Shown here: positions 16,970-24,748 of the stretch, in pieces
How the letters are laid out: each line of letters begins with the position of its first letter
Position numbering within the stretch: position 1 is the first letter of the stretch
Assembly (NCBI GenBank): GCA_963792075.1
Contig: CAWBUW010000012.1
Span: 1,488,001 to 1,552,000, forward strand
Reading direction: 5' to 3'
DNA: 64,000 nucleotides
Origin: CAWBUW01 sp963792075
Lineage (GTDB): Bacteria; Chloroflexota; Anaerolineae; Anaerolineales; UBA4823
Notes under the pieces: generated by a model
Seen by the model: only the letters and a program-made list of their open reading frames with translations
What the model was told of the DNA's origin: nothing
Database searches by the model: none
Program-made: the position numbers and the translations under genes

Positions 16970-18253
16970 ATGGACATGCCCCCTGAAACCCCGGCCCCCT
17001 CAACCGCAGCCCCGGCCCCAACCGGCTGGGCCACCAAATTTTTCACCATCTGGATCGGCCAGATCTTCTCGCTGGTTGGCAGCGCGCTGGTCCAATTTGC
17101 CCTGGTCTGGTGGTTGACCCAGCAGACAGGCTCGGCCACCATCCTGGCGACGTCCACTCTGGTGGCGTTGCTGCCGCAGATCGTCTTAGGCCCGTTTGTC
17201 GGCGCGCTGGTGGACCGCTGGAACCGGCGGCTGATCATGATCGTCGCCGATACGGCCATCGCTGCCGTCACCGGTGTGTTGATCTTCCTGTTCGCCTCCG
17301 GGCTGGTCCAGGTCTGGCATATCTTTGTCATCCTGTTTCTGCGTTCGCTGGGCGGAGCTTTCCATTCCCCCGCCATGACCGCCTCGACCTCGCTGATGGT
17401 GCCGCACGAGCACCTGACGCGCATCGCTGGCCTGAACCAGCTTTTGCAGGGCTTCTTGAGCATCTTTGCCCCGCCGCTGGGCGCGCTGCTGATTACCCTG
17501 ATGCCTACCCAGGGTGTTCTGGCGATCGATATCGTCACCGCCGCGCTGGCTGTGCTGCCGCTGCTTTTTGTCCCTATCCCGCAGCCGCCGCGCCAGGTGG
17601 CGCAAGCCAATGGAGAAGCGCCGCAGACCTCTTACTGGCATGACCTGCGCGCGGGTTTCTCCTACGTCACCAGATGGCCGGGACTGCTGGGCCTGATCCT
17701 GCTGGCGATGCTGCTCAACTTCCTGCTCAGCCCCAGCTCGGCGCTGCTGCCTCTGCTGGTGATGCGAGATTACCACGGCGGGGCCCCCGAGCTGGGCTGG
17801 GTTGAGTCCGCCTTTGGGGTTGGCGTGATCCTGGGCGGGCTGACGTTGAGCGCCTGGGGCGGGTTCAAGCGCCGCATCGTTACTTCATTCATGGGCATCG
17901 TGGGACTGGGACTGGGAATTATCCTGACGGGGTTAGCTCCTGCCAGCATGTTCTGGCTACTGCTGGTTGCCAGCTTTATCATCGGCGTCATGCAGGTGAT
18001 GGCCAACGGGCCGCTTGGCGCTATCTTCCAATCCACGATCGAGCCGGATTACCAGGGGCGCGTCTTCTCGCTGATAGGCGCCGGGGCAACGGCCATGATG
18101 CCGCTCAGCTTGCTGATCGCCGGCCCCATATCCGACTGGTTGGGCGTGCGCGTCTGGTACGTGGTGGGCGGCGTAACGGCCATCCTCGCCATTATGATCG
18201 CCGCTACTATTCCGGCGATCATGAACATAGAGCAGAACAAACTCCCTGCTTAG
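16970..18253 (+). CDS. MFS efflux transporter
   Basis: A 427-residue carrier with twelve hydrophobic segments. After a Pro/Ala-rich N-terminus it shows FFTIWIGQIFSLVGSALVQFALVWWLTQQTGSA and the loop 2-3 signature GALVDRWNRR, as in the MFS_3/EntS and macrolide-efflux branch. The ATG at 16970 has GGAG eight bases upstream. A GTG at 16928 lies seven bases after TAAAAT (16916-16921) and could start a leaderless product 14 residues longer. The substrate is not predictable. A truncated mobile hairpin element follows the stop. Confidence 0.88.
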   Translation: MDMPPETPAPSTAAPAPTGWATKFFTIWIGQIFSLVGSALVQFALVWWLTQQTGSATILATSTLVALLPQIVLGPFVGALVDRWNRRLIMIVADTAIAAVTGVLIFLFASGLVQVWHIFVILFLRSLGGAFHSPAMTASTSLMVPHEHLTRIAGLNQLLQGFLSIFAPPLGALLITLMPTQGVLAIDIVTAALAVLPLLFVPIPQPPRQVAQANGEAPQTSYWHDLRAGFSYVTRWPGLLGLILLAMLLNFLLSPSSALLPLLVMRDYHGGAPELGWVESAFGVGVILGGLTLSAWGGFKRRIVTSFMGIVGLGLGIILTGLAPASMFWLLLVASFIIGVMQVMANGPLGAIFQSTIEPDYQGRVFSLIGAGATAMMPLSLLIAGPISDWLGVRVWYVVGGVTAILAIMIAATIPAIMNIEQNKLPA

Positions 18254-18272
18254 ATATTGAAATGGTGTGAGG

Positions 18273-18364
18273 GGTTGTCCAAAAAGACGAAAACAAGGAG
18301 AAAATATACGTACCTGTGGGGGGCGCGAAGCGCCCCCCACAGGTACGTATTAATTTTCTTCCTT
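18273..18364. mobile_element. 115-bp-family hairpin element, right end truncated
   Basis: It starts GGTTGTCCAAAAAGACG like the intact copies at 28036 and 59977 and carries the inner perfect hairpin 18306-18350 (21-bp arms, GAA loop). Similarity stops after TTTTCTTCCTT, so the right terminal repeat is missing. It lies between two convergent genes and could act as a two-way terminator. Confidence 0.75.
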
Positions 18365-18365
18365 A

Positions 18366-20078
18366 CTATTCATGGGTAGATTCCTTGAGCGCTGTGGTAT
18401 ACACGGTCCATCCATACACGAACTGCCCGCTCTCCACCAGTTGAGCAGACAGCGAACAGTACTTCTCGGTGCGCAGCAGCGGGCAGAGCAAGCGCGGCAG
18501 GTCGAAGGTGAGCTGCCGGAACTGCTGTGAGGTGCTGAAGACCGCCTGCCAGTCAGGGGTTAAAAAGGCAGCCAGGGTGCTGTCCCAGCTAGCTTGCGTG
18601 GCTTCCACCACCCCCAGGCGCACGGTCAACGCAGGCTGGCGCTCGATGTTGGGAGCGGCTACGTAAATCTGCTCAGGGTTGTCATCCTGGCCGGGGTTGA
18701 TCCCCTGAAACTTGAAATAATCCACGCTGATATCGGGGCGCTGGTAGATGGATCGAAGCTGTGCCCTGATATTGTAAATGTACTCGTTCTCGTACTGGAT
18801 ATTGACGATCAAGGTGCTGCCCTCCGGTGCGGCCTGCGCCACGTAAGCCAGCATCTGGGAGTTGGCCCGGTCCACTGCCAGTTGAATGCGCGCCGAATTC
18901 GCGCTGTTGGCCAGGGTCAGCGCTGCCAAGAATGCTGCTGCGGCCAGGCACAGGCGGATACCTGCGCGTCGCCCGCTCGAAGCGCTGCGCAGCCCCTGCC
19001 AGATCTGCTCCAGCATGAGCCCACTCAAGATCGCCGTACCTGCCGCAAACGGCAGCAGGTAGTACTCCACCACGTAAATCCACGGCAGATAGGCCAGCAG
19101 CCAGCCGGCGCACCATATCGCCGTCTCAACCCACAATCCTCCACGGTCGCCTGGCCTGCCCTTATTCGCGTTTTTCACCTTTCCTGCCGCCCACAGCGCA
19201 GCCAGCGCCAGAGGCAGCAGGTAGGCATAGTCGCGCAGCAGCCAGCCGCTCCAACTATAGGCCGAGCCCAGGATACGCTCTGCCGACAGCTCATAATTGT
19301 GAGTGTATGAGCCCGAAATCAGAGTCACCGGCACCGCCAGCCGGCGCATGAGCAAGAATGCCAGGCTGGCTGCGCTGGCGGCCCCCCAATAGGCCAGGCG
19401 CGCCCACACGCCTCCCGGCCGGCTCGCCTGTGCGCCCTGCCGCCATCCCTTGAACCAGGCGTACAGGACCCAGGCGGCGCTGATGGGCACGATGGCCAGC
19501 GAGGTCTCTTTGGACAGGTGCGCCAGCAGCACGCCCAGCGCCATTCCCAGCAGCAGCAGCACCTGCTTCCCACGCTGCGGCTGGCGGGCAAACTGGATCG
19601 CCAGTAAGATCGACGCCCCCAGGCAGGCAAGCTGCACCGCCTCGCCCTTCGACAGGGTGTAGTAGTTTTCGATCACGGGCGTCGACAGGGTGAACAGCCC
19701 TCCGCTGAGCCACGCCGGGCGCTCTCCTGCCCCCATCTGCCGGGCAATTGTCACGATCTCCAGCGCGGTCACGATCAGCAGCAGCAGGTTAGCCAGGAAG
19801 AACCACAGCGGCCTGGCCCCAAAAACAGCGTACAGTGCGGTAAACGACAGCCAGTACACCGGCCTGAAGCGCCCGGCCTGGTTGTCCCAGCTCATGTCCC
19901 AAACGCCGTGTGTGATCTGCTGCGCCGTGCTCACGGAGCGGCCATCATCGAACAACCCGAACTCGGGCGACGCCAGGCGCGGCAGCATCACCACCAGTGC
20001 CAGCAGCGCCAGGAATAGAACTGGCCGGAGCTGCTTCCGGATGGCCTTTGGTTTTGAAGGCCCAAAGCTTTTCGTCAT
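18366..20078 (-). CDS. PMT-like GT-C membrane glycosyltransferase
   Basis: A 570-residue protein with about ten membrane segments. Near the end of the first one it has FGLFDDGRSVSTAQQI, the acidic pair after TM1 that GT-C enzymes (PMT/ArnT-like) use for catalysis. The C-terminal 150 residues (after GIRLCLAAAAFLAALTLANS) are soluble, probably extracytoplasmic. It would move a sugar from a polyprenyl-phosphate donor to a lipid or protein on the outer face. No polysaccharide genes adjoin it and the gene stands alone between convergent and divergent neighbours. The exact family is uncertain. Confidence 0.65.
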   Translation of the reverse strand: MTKSFGPSKPKAIRKQLRPVLFLALLALVVMLPRLASPEFGLFDDGRSVSTAQQITHGVWDMSWDNQAGRFRPVYWLSFTALYAVFGARPLWFFLANLLLLIVTALEIVTIARQMGAGERPAWLSGGLFTLSTPVIENYYTLSKGEAVQLACLGASILLAIQFARQPQRGKQVLLLLGMALGVLLAHLSKETSLAIVPISAAWVLYAWFKGWRQGAQASRPGGVWARLAYWGAASAASLAFLLMRRLAVPVTLISGSYTHNYELSAERILGSAYSWSGWLLRDYAYLLPLALAALWAAGKVKNANKGRPGDRGGLWVETAIWCAGWLLAYLPWIYVVEYYLLPFAAGTAILSGLMLEQIWQGLRSASSGRRAGIRLCLAAAAFLAALTLANSANSARIQLAVDRANSQMLAYVAQAAPEGSTLIVNIQYENEYIYNIRAQLRSIYQRPDISVDYFKFQGINPGQDDNPEQIYVAAPNIERQPALTVRLGVVEATQASWDSTLAAFLTPDWQAVFSTSQQFRQLTFDLPRLLCPLLRTEKYCSLSAQLVESGQFVYGWTVYTTALKESTHE

Positions 20079-20328
20079 ATGGTTAGATAATACTTCACAG
20101 CAGCCAAATTAGCAACTTCCTCCCTTGTATTAAATAAAAATCGAGTGGTGTGGCAAAACAAACCCTGCCCGGGCGGGCAGCGGGGCACATCTTTTTGTCG
20201 TCAATTTGCGCCTACAGCGCCATGTGCAGCTTCCTCCTCAGACCTTCCCCGGGTTATAATCGAGGCTGCCCAGGCCGCTTGCGCCAAAACGAGCAGCCAG
20301 GAGCGCACATCCATGTCTCAAAACGACT

Positions 20329-20334
20329 TATAAT
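20329..20334 (+). promoter_or_regulatory. -10 element close to the start of the fructosamine-kinase-like gene
   Basis: TATAAT 13 bases before the ATG at 20348, with no Shine-Dalgarno sequence between, suggests a leaderless or very short leader transcript. The upstream 250-base gap holds nothing else recognisable apart from a small GC hairpin near 20169. Confidence 0.4.
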
Positions 20335-20347
20335 ATATTGGATAAAA

Positions 20348-21190
20348 ATGCCCACCCATCGCTTGCTCAGCGCTCCATTTTGCCTGCCTGTCGAACAGGC
20401 TGTGTCGGAACATTACCGGCGGGAATGGCGTATCAAAGAGCTCAAAGATTTGAACGACTTCGCCTGCCATCCTGCGGCGATCCTTTCGGATGGCACCTCT
20501 CCAGTATTCGCCAAGCTCAGTGAAGCCGCACATGGGTTAGACCAGTTTGAAGTGGAGCTGGCTGGCTTACGCACCCTCTCGGAGCGTGCCGGCGTGCTGA
20601 CGCCCGCTCCCATCGGGATTGTTCCCGTGGAAGGGGGCGTGATCCTGCTGCTTGAAGCCGCCCAGGCCGTAGCACGGGAAGCGCGCCAGTGGCGCGAAAT
20701 TGGCCGTACGCTGGCCCGCATCCACCAAATCAAAGGGGAAGGCTGCGGTTTTGAATCGCAAGGTTACTTTGGGCCGCTTTACCAGGATAACCGGCCCATG
20801 CGGGATTGGCTGGCTTTTTTTGCTGAGCGCCGGCTCTGGCCGCGTTTGATGGGCGCCATCGACTCGGGTCACCTGCCTACAGCAGTCATCCGGAAAGTGG
20901 AAAAATTGATCCACCGCCTGCCCGAGCTGGATATTCCCGAAACCCAGCCTGCCTTGCTGCACGGCGATGCGCAGCAAAACAATTTCATCAGTACCTCCGC
21001 CGGAGCCATGGTGATTGATCCCGCCGTTTACTACGGCAATCCCGAAATGGACCTGGCCTACGTAGATTATTTTCAGCCTGTGCCGGAGGAGGTTTTCCTC
21101 GGCTACCAGGAGCTCCTGCCCATCGCTCCTGGGTTTCGCAGCGGCGCGCTTTGTGGCGCCTGCCCGGTTACCTGGCTGCAATCACTGTAG
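20348..21190 (+). CDS. Fructosamine kinase family protein (frameshift near C-terminus)
   Basis: The product resembles fructosamine/ketosamine kinases (APH fold), which phosphorylate sugar adducts on proteins and so help to repair glycation. Evidence is the N-terminal PVFAKLSEA (Lys), LLHGDAQQNNFI with the catalytic Asp and Asn, and IDPAVYYGNPEMDLAYVDYF. In the reading frame given, the last 18 residues (SGALCGACPVTWLQSL) look wrong. The -1 frame from about 21140 continues with RRALWRLPGYLAAI and ends EEYL at 21243, which fits the family. A single base seems to be missing near 21137-21143. Repaired length would be about 298 residues, normal for the family. The start choice follows homology and the -10 element just upstream. 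Confidence 0.8.
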   Translation: MPTHRLLSAPFCLPVEQAVSEHYRREWRIKELKDLNDFACHPAAILSDGTSPVFAKLSEAAHGLDQFEVELAGLRTLSERAGVLTPAPIGIVPVEGGVILLLEAAQAVAREARQWREIGRTLARIHQIKGEGCGFESQGYFGPLYQDNRPMRDWLAFFAERRLWPRLMGAIDSGHLPTAVIRKVEKLIHRLPELDIPETQPALLHGDAQQNNFISTSAGAMVIDPAVYYGNPEMDLAYVDYFQPVPEEVFLGYQELLPIAPGFRSGALCGACPVTWLQSL

Positions 21191-21266
21191 AAGGCGACGG
21201 GTATCTGGAGTTGCTGACCAAGGCGGTGGAAGAATATCTTTAAAATGGGTGATATGTGAATATAAA

Positions 21267-21800
21267 ATGAGATACGACCCAAAAATCCGCCATCGCCATT
21301 CCATCCGCCTGCAAGGATACGATTATTCTCAGGCAGGTGCATATTACATTACCGTTGTCACCTGGCAGCGTGAAAGGTTATTTGGCGAGGTGGTGGATGG
21401 TGGAATACAATTGAACCCATTGGGTGAAATCGTCCGCCGTGAATGGTTCAAAACCGCCGAATTGCGCCAGAACGTGGAATTATTTGAGGATGAATTCGTG
21501 GTGATGCCAAATCACGTACATGGGATTATTGTGATCACGGATACCGGTAGGGGCGACCGGCTGGTCGCCCCTACACCACAACCGGGGCCTGCTCCAAGAT
21601 CGATTGGTGCAATGATCGCCGGTTTTAAATCCGCCGTAACAAAACGTATTAACGAGAGGCGCAATTCGCCCGGCGTCCCCGTTTGGCAGCGCAATTACTA
21701 CGAACACATTATCCGCACCGAGCAAGAACATCAAAGGATTTACGCTTATATTTTAGCCAATCCCCTCAATTGGGAAAACGATGGCGAAAACACGAAATAA
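21267..21800 (+). CDS. REP-associated tyrosine transposase (RAYT, Y1_Tnp/HUH)
   Basis: A 177-residue single-strand transposase of the TnpA_REP type. It has FRHSIRLQGYDYS-like start (RHRHSIRLQGYDYSQAGAYY), ITVVTWQRERLFG, the HUH motif as MPNHVHGII (H83, H85), and the catalytic tyrosine in RNYYEHIIR (Y144 or Y145). RAYTs bind and cut palindromic REP sequences. Here a perfect REP-like palindrome lies inside the coding region (21547-21574, residues 94-103, GRGDRLVAPT), and a second one lies just after the gene. The frame is intact, so the enzyme may be active. Only 23 bases separate it from the repaired end of the upstream kinase gene. Confidence 0.92.
   Translation: MRYDPKIRHRHSIRLQGYDYSQAGAYYITVVTWQRERLFGEVVDGGIQLNPLGEIVRREWFKTAELRQNVELFEDEFVVMPNHVHGIIVITDTGRGDRLVAPTPQPGPAPRSIGAMIAGFKSAVTKRINERRNSPGVPVWQRNYYEHIIRTEQEHQRIYAYILANPLNWENDGENTK
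21547..21574. repeat. REP-like palindrome inside the RAYT gene
   Basis: Perfect arms GTAGGGGCGACC and GGTCGCCCCTAC around GGCT. It is translated in frame as GRGDRLVAPT within the transposase. Confidence 0.9.
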
Positions 21801-21808
21801 TAAAACCG

Positions 21809-21852
21809 AGGGCGACCAGACCAGAGGCCGACCAGCCGGTCGCCCCTACTAC
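21809..21852. repeat. Second REP-like palindrome next to the RAYT gene
   Basis: GGGCGACCAGACCAGAGG followed by CCGACCAGCCGGTCGCCCC and TAC: the right part matches the repeat at 21547-21574, the left arm is diverged and carries an extra 11-base loop. It lies between the convergent RAYT and beta-helix genes and touches the end of the latter. Confidence 0.75.
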
Positions 21853-23639
21853 GGTACCTCATACGCACCCAGGTCACAGGTGGCGCTGCGGGGTGCACCC
21901 AGGAGGTCGGTGGGCGGGCAGGCGGCAGGATCGCCGGCGTCCAGCGCCGGGCTGCCGGGCGCGGGGAGCATGTTGAACTGCTGCCCGGACAGCGGGCCGG
22001 CGAGCAGGGGGTCGGTGCAGATATCGTGCGCACCCGAGGTGACGTAATCGCCGTCCACACCGCACTCGACGTTCTTGGCCGAATAGATCAGGTTGTAATC
22101 TGAATCGAGCTTGAGACCGGCGCAGTCTTCCTCATAAAATAGGAAGGTGATATCCGTCGTATCGAAATAATCCGCCGAGCCGACGAAGATATTGTTGCGC
22201 GCCGTCAGCGTCTCGGTCCCGGTGCAGGGGAACCCTTCGCGAGCCCCCGGCATGAGGATGCCATCGCCCTGCCCGTAGAAGGTGGAATTGGTGATGGCAG
22301 ACTGCTCACCGCCGGTGAAGAAGATCGCCAGCGTGTTGCCCAGGGCACGGCAGTGATCCACCCAATAGGTGAAGGGTTGGTTCTCGAAGAAGGCGCAGTT
22401 GCCCACCAACAGGCTGTTGGTGATGATAGAAGGGCCGGTGACTTTGATCTGGTTGCCGGCGTTGCCTTCGGCGTGCACGCGGTTGAGCGTGATGCTCCCC
22501 CCCAGCGTGTGGTAGAGCAGATCCAGGCCATCGGAAGTGTTGTGCAGAAAGGCCGAGTCTTCGATAATCCAGTCGCCGCCGGTCTCACCGGTGCCGACAC
22601 CATCGCCGTAACCGCCTGCCTCCTGCCCCCAACAGCCGGTTGGCTCCTCGCCGGGATAAGTTTCGCCGCAGCCGTTCCATTCCACCAGCCAGTGGCGGAA
22701 GGTCAGCGTACCGGCATTCGCGTCGCCTTTTTCATCCCACAGGTCGCCATCCCAGCCGGCGGTGCCGTTGCCAGCGATGCGCACGTTCTCCACCGTCCAA
22801 TCTGTGAGCCGGCCAGCATGCACCCCACCGGCTGCCAGGCCGTGGATGTTGAGGTCCCGCAGCAGCACGTTGGCCGAGTCCTGGGCGAACAGGCCGTAGG
22901 GCGCCCAATCACCGTAAGGGGGATTATCGCGTTCGCAGGGAAGCTTGCCGGAATGCCCCTCCACGCAAGAGGAGTGGTCGGTTATTTCCAGGCAGGCAAG
23001 CTGGACGTTGCTGCTGCCGTCCATGTTGATCAAGAACCAGGGCCGCTCGGAGCCCCACAATTCTGGCGGGCTGCTGCAGCCCAAGTCCCAACCCGCGCCC
23101 AAGATCGAGGTGGGGTGGGCGGCATCAGGGCCGCTGGGAATGGGCGGCATGGTACAGCCGAAAGAGCCGCCGGCATCACAGGTGTCTGCGCCGGGCGCGC
23201 CGAAGCCTATTTTATACGATCCAGCCGCGACGTAGAGCGTATCCCCGCCTGCCAGGCGCGGGGTGCCTCCTGGTGGCAAGGCGCGGAAAGGATGGTCCCA
23301 GGCGCAGGGCTGGTCCGTGCCACTGCCGGTATAGGGCGCGTCGGCCAGGCCGGTGCACTGCTCGCTGCTGCCGCCATCCGGGCGCACATAATACACTCCA
23401 CCGGTTGAAGAGACAATCGTTGCTTGTGCAGCTGGCGCTGCTGAAGTCGCTGCTGCAGTCGTTGCTGCAGGCTCAGGCGCCGTTGGCTCGAAAGGGAGCG
23501 TAGCGGCTGGCGGCGCCTCGCCCGGTTCTGCTCCGCCTGGCGACTGCGGGGTGGCGGGACTCAACCTGCCTCCCAGCGTGCAGGCCAGGCTCAGCCCGAT
23601 GAATAAGATCCACATCCTGGAGAGAGTGCGCTTGAACAT
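21849..23639 (-). CDS. Right-handed beta-helix lipoprotein
   Basis: A 596-residue lipoprotein: hydrophobic signal with Cys20 in LSLAC, then a Pro/Ala/Thr-rich linker (about 25-75) and the start of a parallel beta-helix (GGVYYVRPDGGSSEQCTG). Many short repeats of beta-helix type follow, such as VLLRDLNIHGLAAGGVHAG, WTVENVRIAGNGTAG and SAITNSTFYGQGDGI. It ends SATCDLGAYEVP, the closing motif of choice-of-anchor-Q/polysaccharide-lyase-like beta-helix proteins. Such proteins bind or cleave polysaccharide, but catalytic residues cannot be named. The upstream gap 23640-23902 holds a hairpin (23795-23839) and a likely -10 for the opposite gene. Confidence 0.8.
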   Translation of the reverse strand: MFKRTLSRMWILFIGLSLACTLGGRLSPATPQSPGGAEPGEAPPAATLPFEPTAPEPAATTAAATSAAPAAQATIVSSTGGVYYVRPDGGSSEQCTGLADAPYTGSGTDQPCAWDHPFRALPPGGTPRLAGGDTLYVAAGSYKIGFGAPGADTCDAGGSFGCTMPPIPSGPDAAHPTSILGAGWDLGCSSPPELWGSERPWFLINMDGSSNVQLACLEITDHSSCVEGHSGKLPCERDNPPYGDWAPYGLFAQDSANVLLRDLNIHGLAAGGVHAGRLTDWTVENVRIAGNGTAGWDGDLWDEKGDANAGTLTFRHWLVEWNGCGETYPGEEPTGCWGQEAGGYGDGVGTGETGGDWIIEDSAFLHNTSDGLDLLYHTLGGSITLNRVHAEGNAGNQIKVTGPSIITNSLLVGNCAFFENQPFTYWVDHCRALGNTLAIFFTGGEQSAITNSTFYGQGDGILMPGAREGFPCTGTETLTARNNIFVGSADYFDTTDITFLFYEEDCAGLKLDSDYNLIYSAKNVECGVDGDYVTSGAHDICTDPLLAGPLSGQQFNMLPAPGSPALDAGDPAACPPTDLLGAPRSATCDLGAYEVP

Positions 23640-23794
23640 AAGGTCCTCCTTATCGTTTCAGTGGATAACGAACTGACAGTGATAATTATTTGTCGCGCCG
23701 GATTCTGGGTTTGTCAATGCGCCTCTCTGAAAGGGGTGTACTAAAATGGTGGTGGTGGTGTGTGTGCGGGCAGCGCAATCCCGTAAAATGGGGG

Positions 23795-23839
23795 TTGGGG
23801 GGTGAAATGTGGGGCTTTGCCCCACATTTCACCCCCCAA
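23795..23839. repeat. Perfect 21-bp intergenic hairpin
   Basis: Arms start TTGGGGGGTGAAATGTGGGGC and close on a TTT loop, with the exact complement as right arm. It lies between the divergent genes at 23639 and 23903, so here it is not a terminator position. Confidence 0.9.
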
Positions 23840-23902
23840 TTTCCTCTCCTAGATTTTCACCTTTCCTGCGTTACAATATGCTAAATGTAGCAGCGTAGCT
23901 AT

Positions 23903-24619
23903 GTGATAGAAAAACCCATGCCTACCGCGCAATTCCGCTTTCACGGTGACCTGGTTCCCCTGCTCAAGGAGGACCAGCAAGATGGATACTTCGACTACCC
24001 TTTCCAGGGCAGCCAGTCGGCCAAGCACCTGGTGGAATCGGTTTCGGTGCCGCATACGGAGGTGGGCGCGCTGTGGGTAGATGGCCGGGCGGCGGGACTG
24101 GAGGCGATCATCCAGGACGGCGAGCAGGTGGACGTTTTTCCCTGCCTGCCGCTGCTTGAGCCGGAGCCCGACGCACGCTTTATCCTGGATAACCATCTGG
24201 GCCGCCTGGCGGCTTCGCTGCGCATGCTGGGCTTTGACTGCCTGTACCGCAACGATTACCAGGACGAAGAGCTGGCCGCGGTGGCAGCCGCCGAGCAGCG
24301 CATCCTGCTGACCCGCGACCGCCGCCTACTGATGCGTAAGAGCGTGCTGCGCGGCCGGCTGCTGCGCTCGAAGCTCGCTGAGGAGCAACTGGGTGAGATC
24401 TTGCAGCGCTATACGCTGCGCGCCATCCTCCAGCCCTTCCGGCGCTGCATCCGCTGCAACGGCTTGCTGGAAAAGGTGGAAAAAGCCGAGATCGACGGCC
24501 AGCTCCAGCCGCTGACCCGGCAGTACTTCGAGGAGTTCAAGCGCTGCGCCGCCTGCGGCCAGGTCTACTGGCCCGGCAGCCACTACACCCGCATGCTCGA
24601 CCGCATCGCCCGGCTGTAG
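23903..24619 (+). CDS. Mut7-C RNase domain protein with ubiquitin-like N-terminus
   Basis: The product has 238 residues from GTG 23903, or 233 from ATG 23918. Residues about 5-85 resemble the ubiquitin-like domain Ub-Mut7C (QFRFHGDLVPLL...EVGALWVDG...DVFPCLPLL). Residues about 90-235 form a Mut7-C domain (ARFILDNHLGRLAASLRMLGFDCLYRN, then ILLTRDRRLLMRK), a PIN-like fold with conserved Asp residues thought to cut RNA. A zinc ribbon is embedded (CIRCNG and CAACGQ). Neither start has a clear ribosome site. A TACAAT at about 23872 may be its -10. Its biological target is unknown. Confidence 0.88.
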   Translation: MIEKPMPTAQFRFHGDLVPLLKEDQQDGYFDYPFQGSQSAKHLVESVSVPHTEVGALWVDGRAAGLEAIIQDGEQVDVFPCLPLLEPEPDARFILDNHLGRLAASLRMLGFDCLYRNDYQDEELAAVAAAEQRILLTRDRRLLMRKSVLRGRLLRSKLAEEQLGEILQRYTLRAILQPFRRCIRCNGLLEKVEKAEIDGQLQPLTRQYFEEFKRCAACGQVYWPGSHYTRMLDRIARL

Positions 24620-24635
24620 GCGCTATCCCCCAATT

Positions 24636-24686
24636 AATATACACCTGTGGAGGTGGTGCGCAGCACCATCTCCACAGGTGTATATT
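24636..24686 (+). terminator. 24-bp hairpin with T-run (core of the 115-bp element family)
   Basis: Arms AATATACACCTGTGGAGGTGGTGC and its complement with one mismatch, loop GCA, then TTT. The sequence matches the inner hairpin of the mobile elements at 18273, 28036 and 59977 but lacks their terminal repeats. It follows the Mut7-C gene by 16 bases. Confidence 0.8.
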
Positions 24687-24748
24687 TTTCGTTCGTGTAT
24701 TTCGTGCTTTTTCGTGGTAAGATTTCTTCCATTAAAAGGAAGGCCCCC

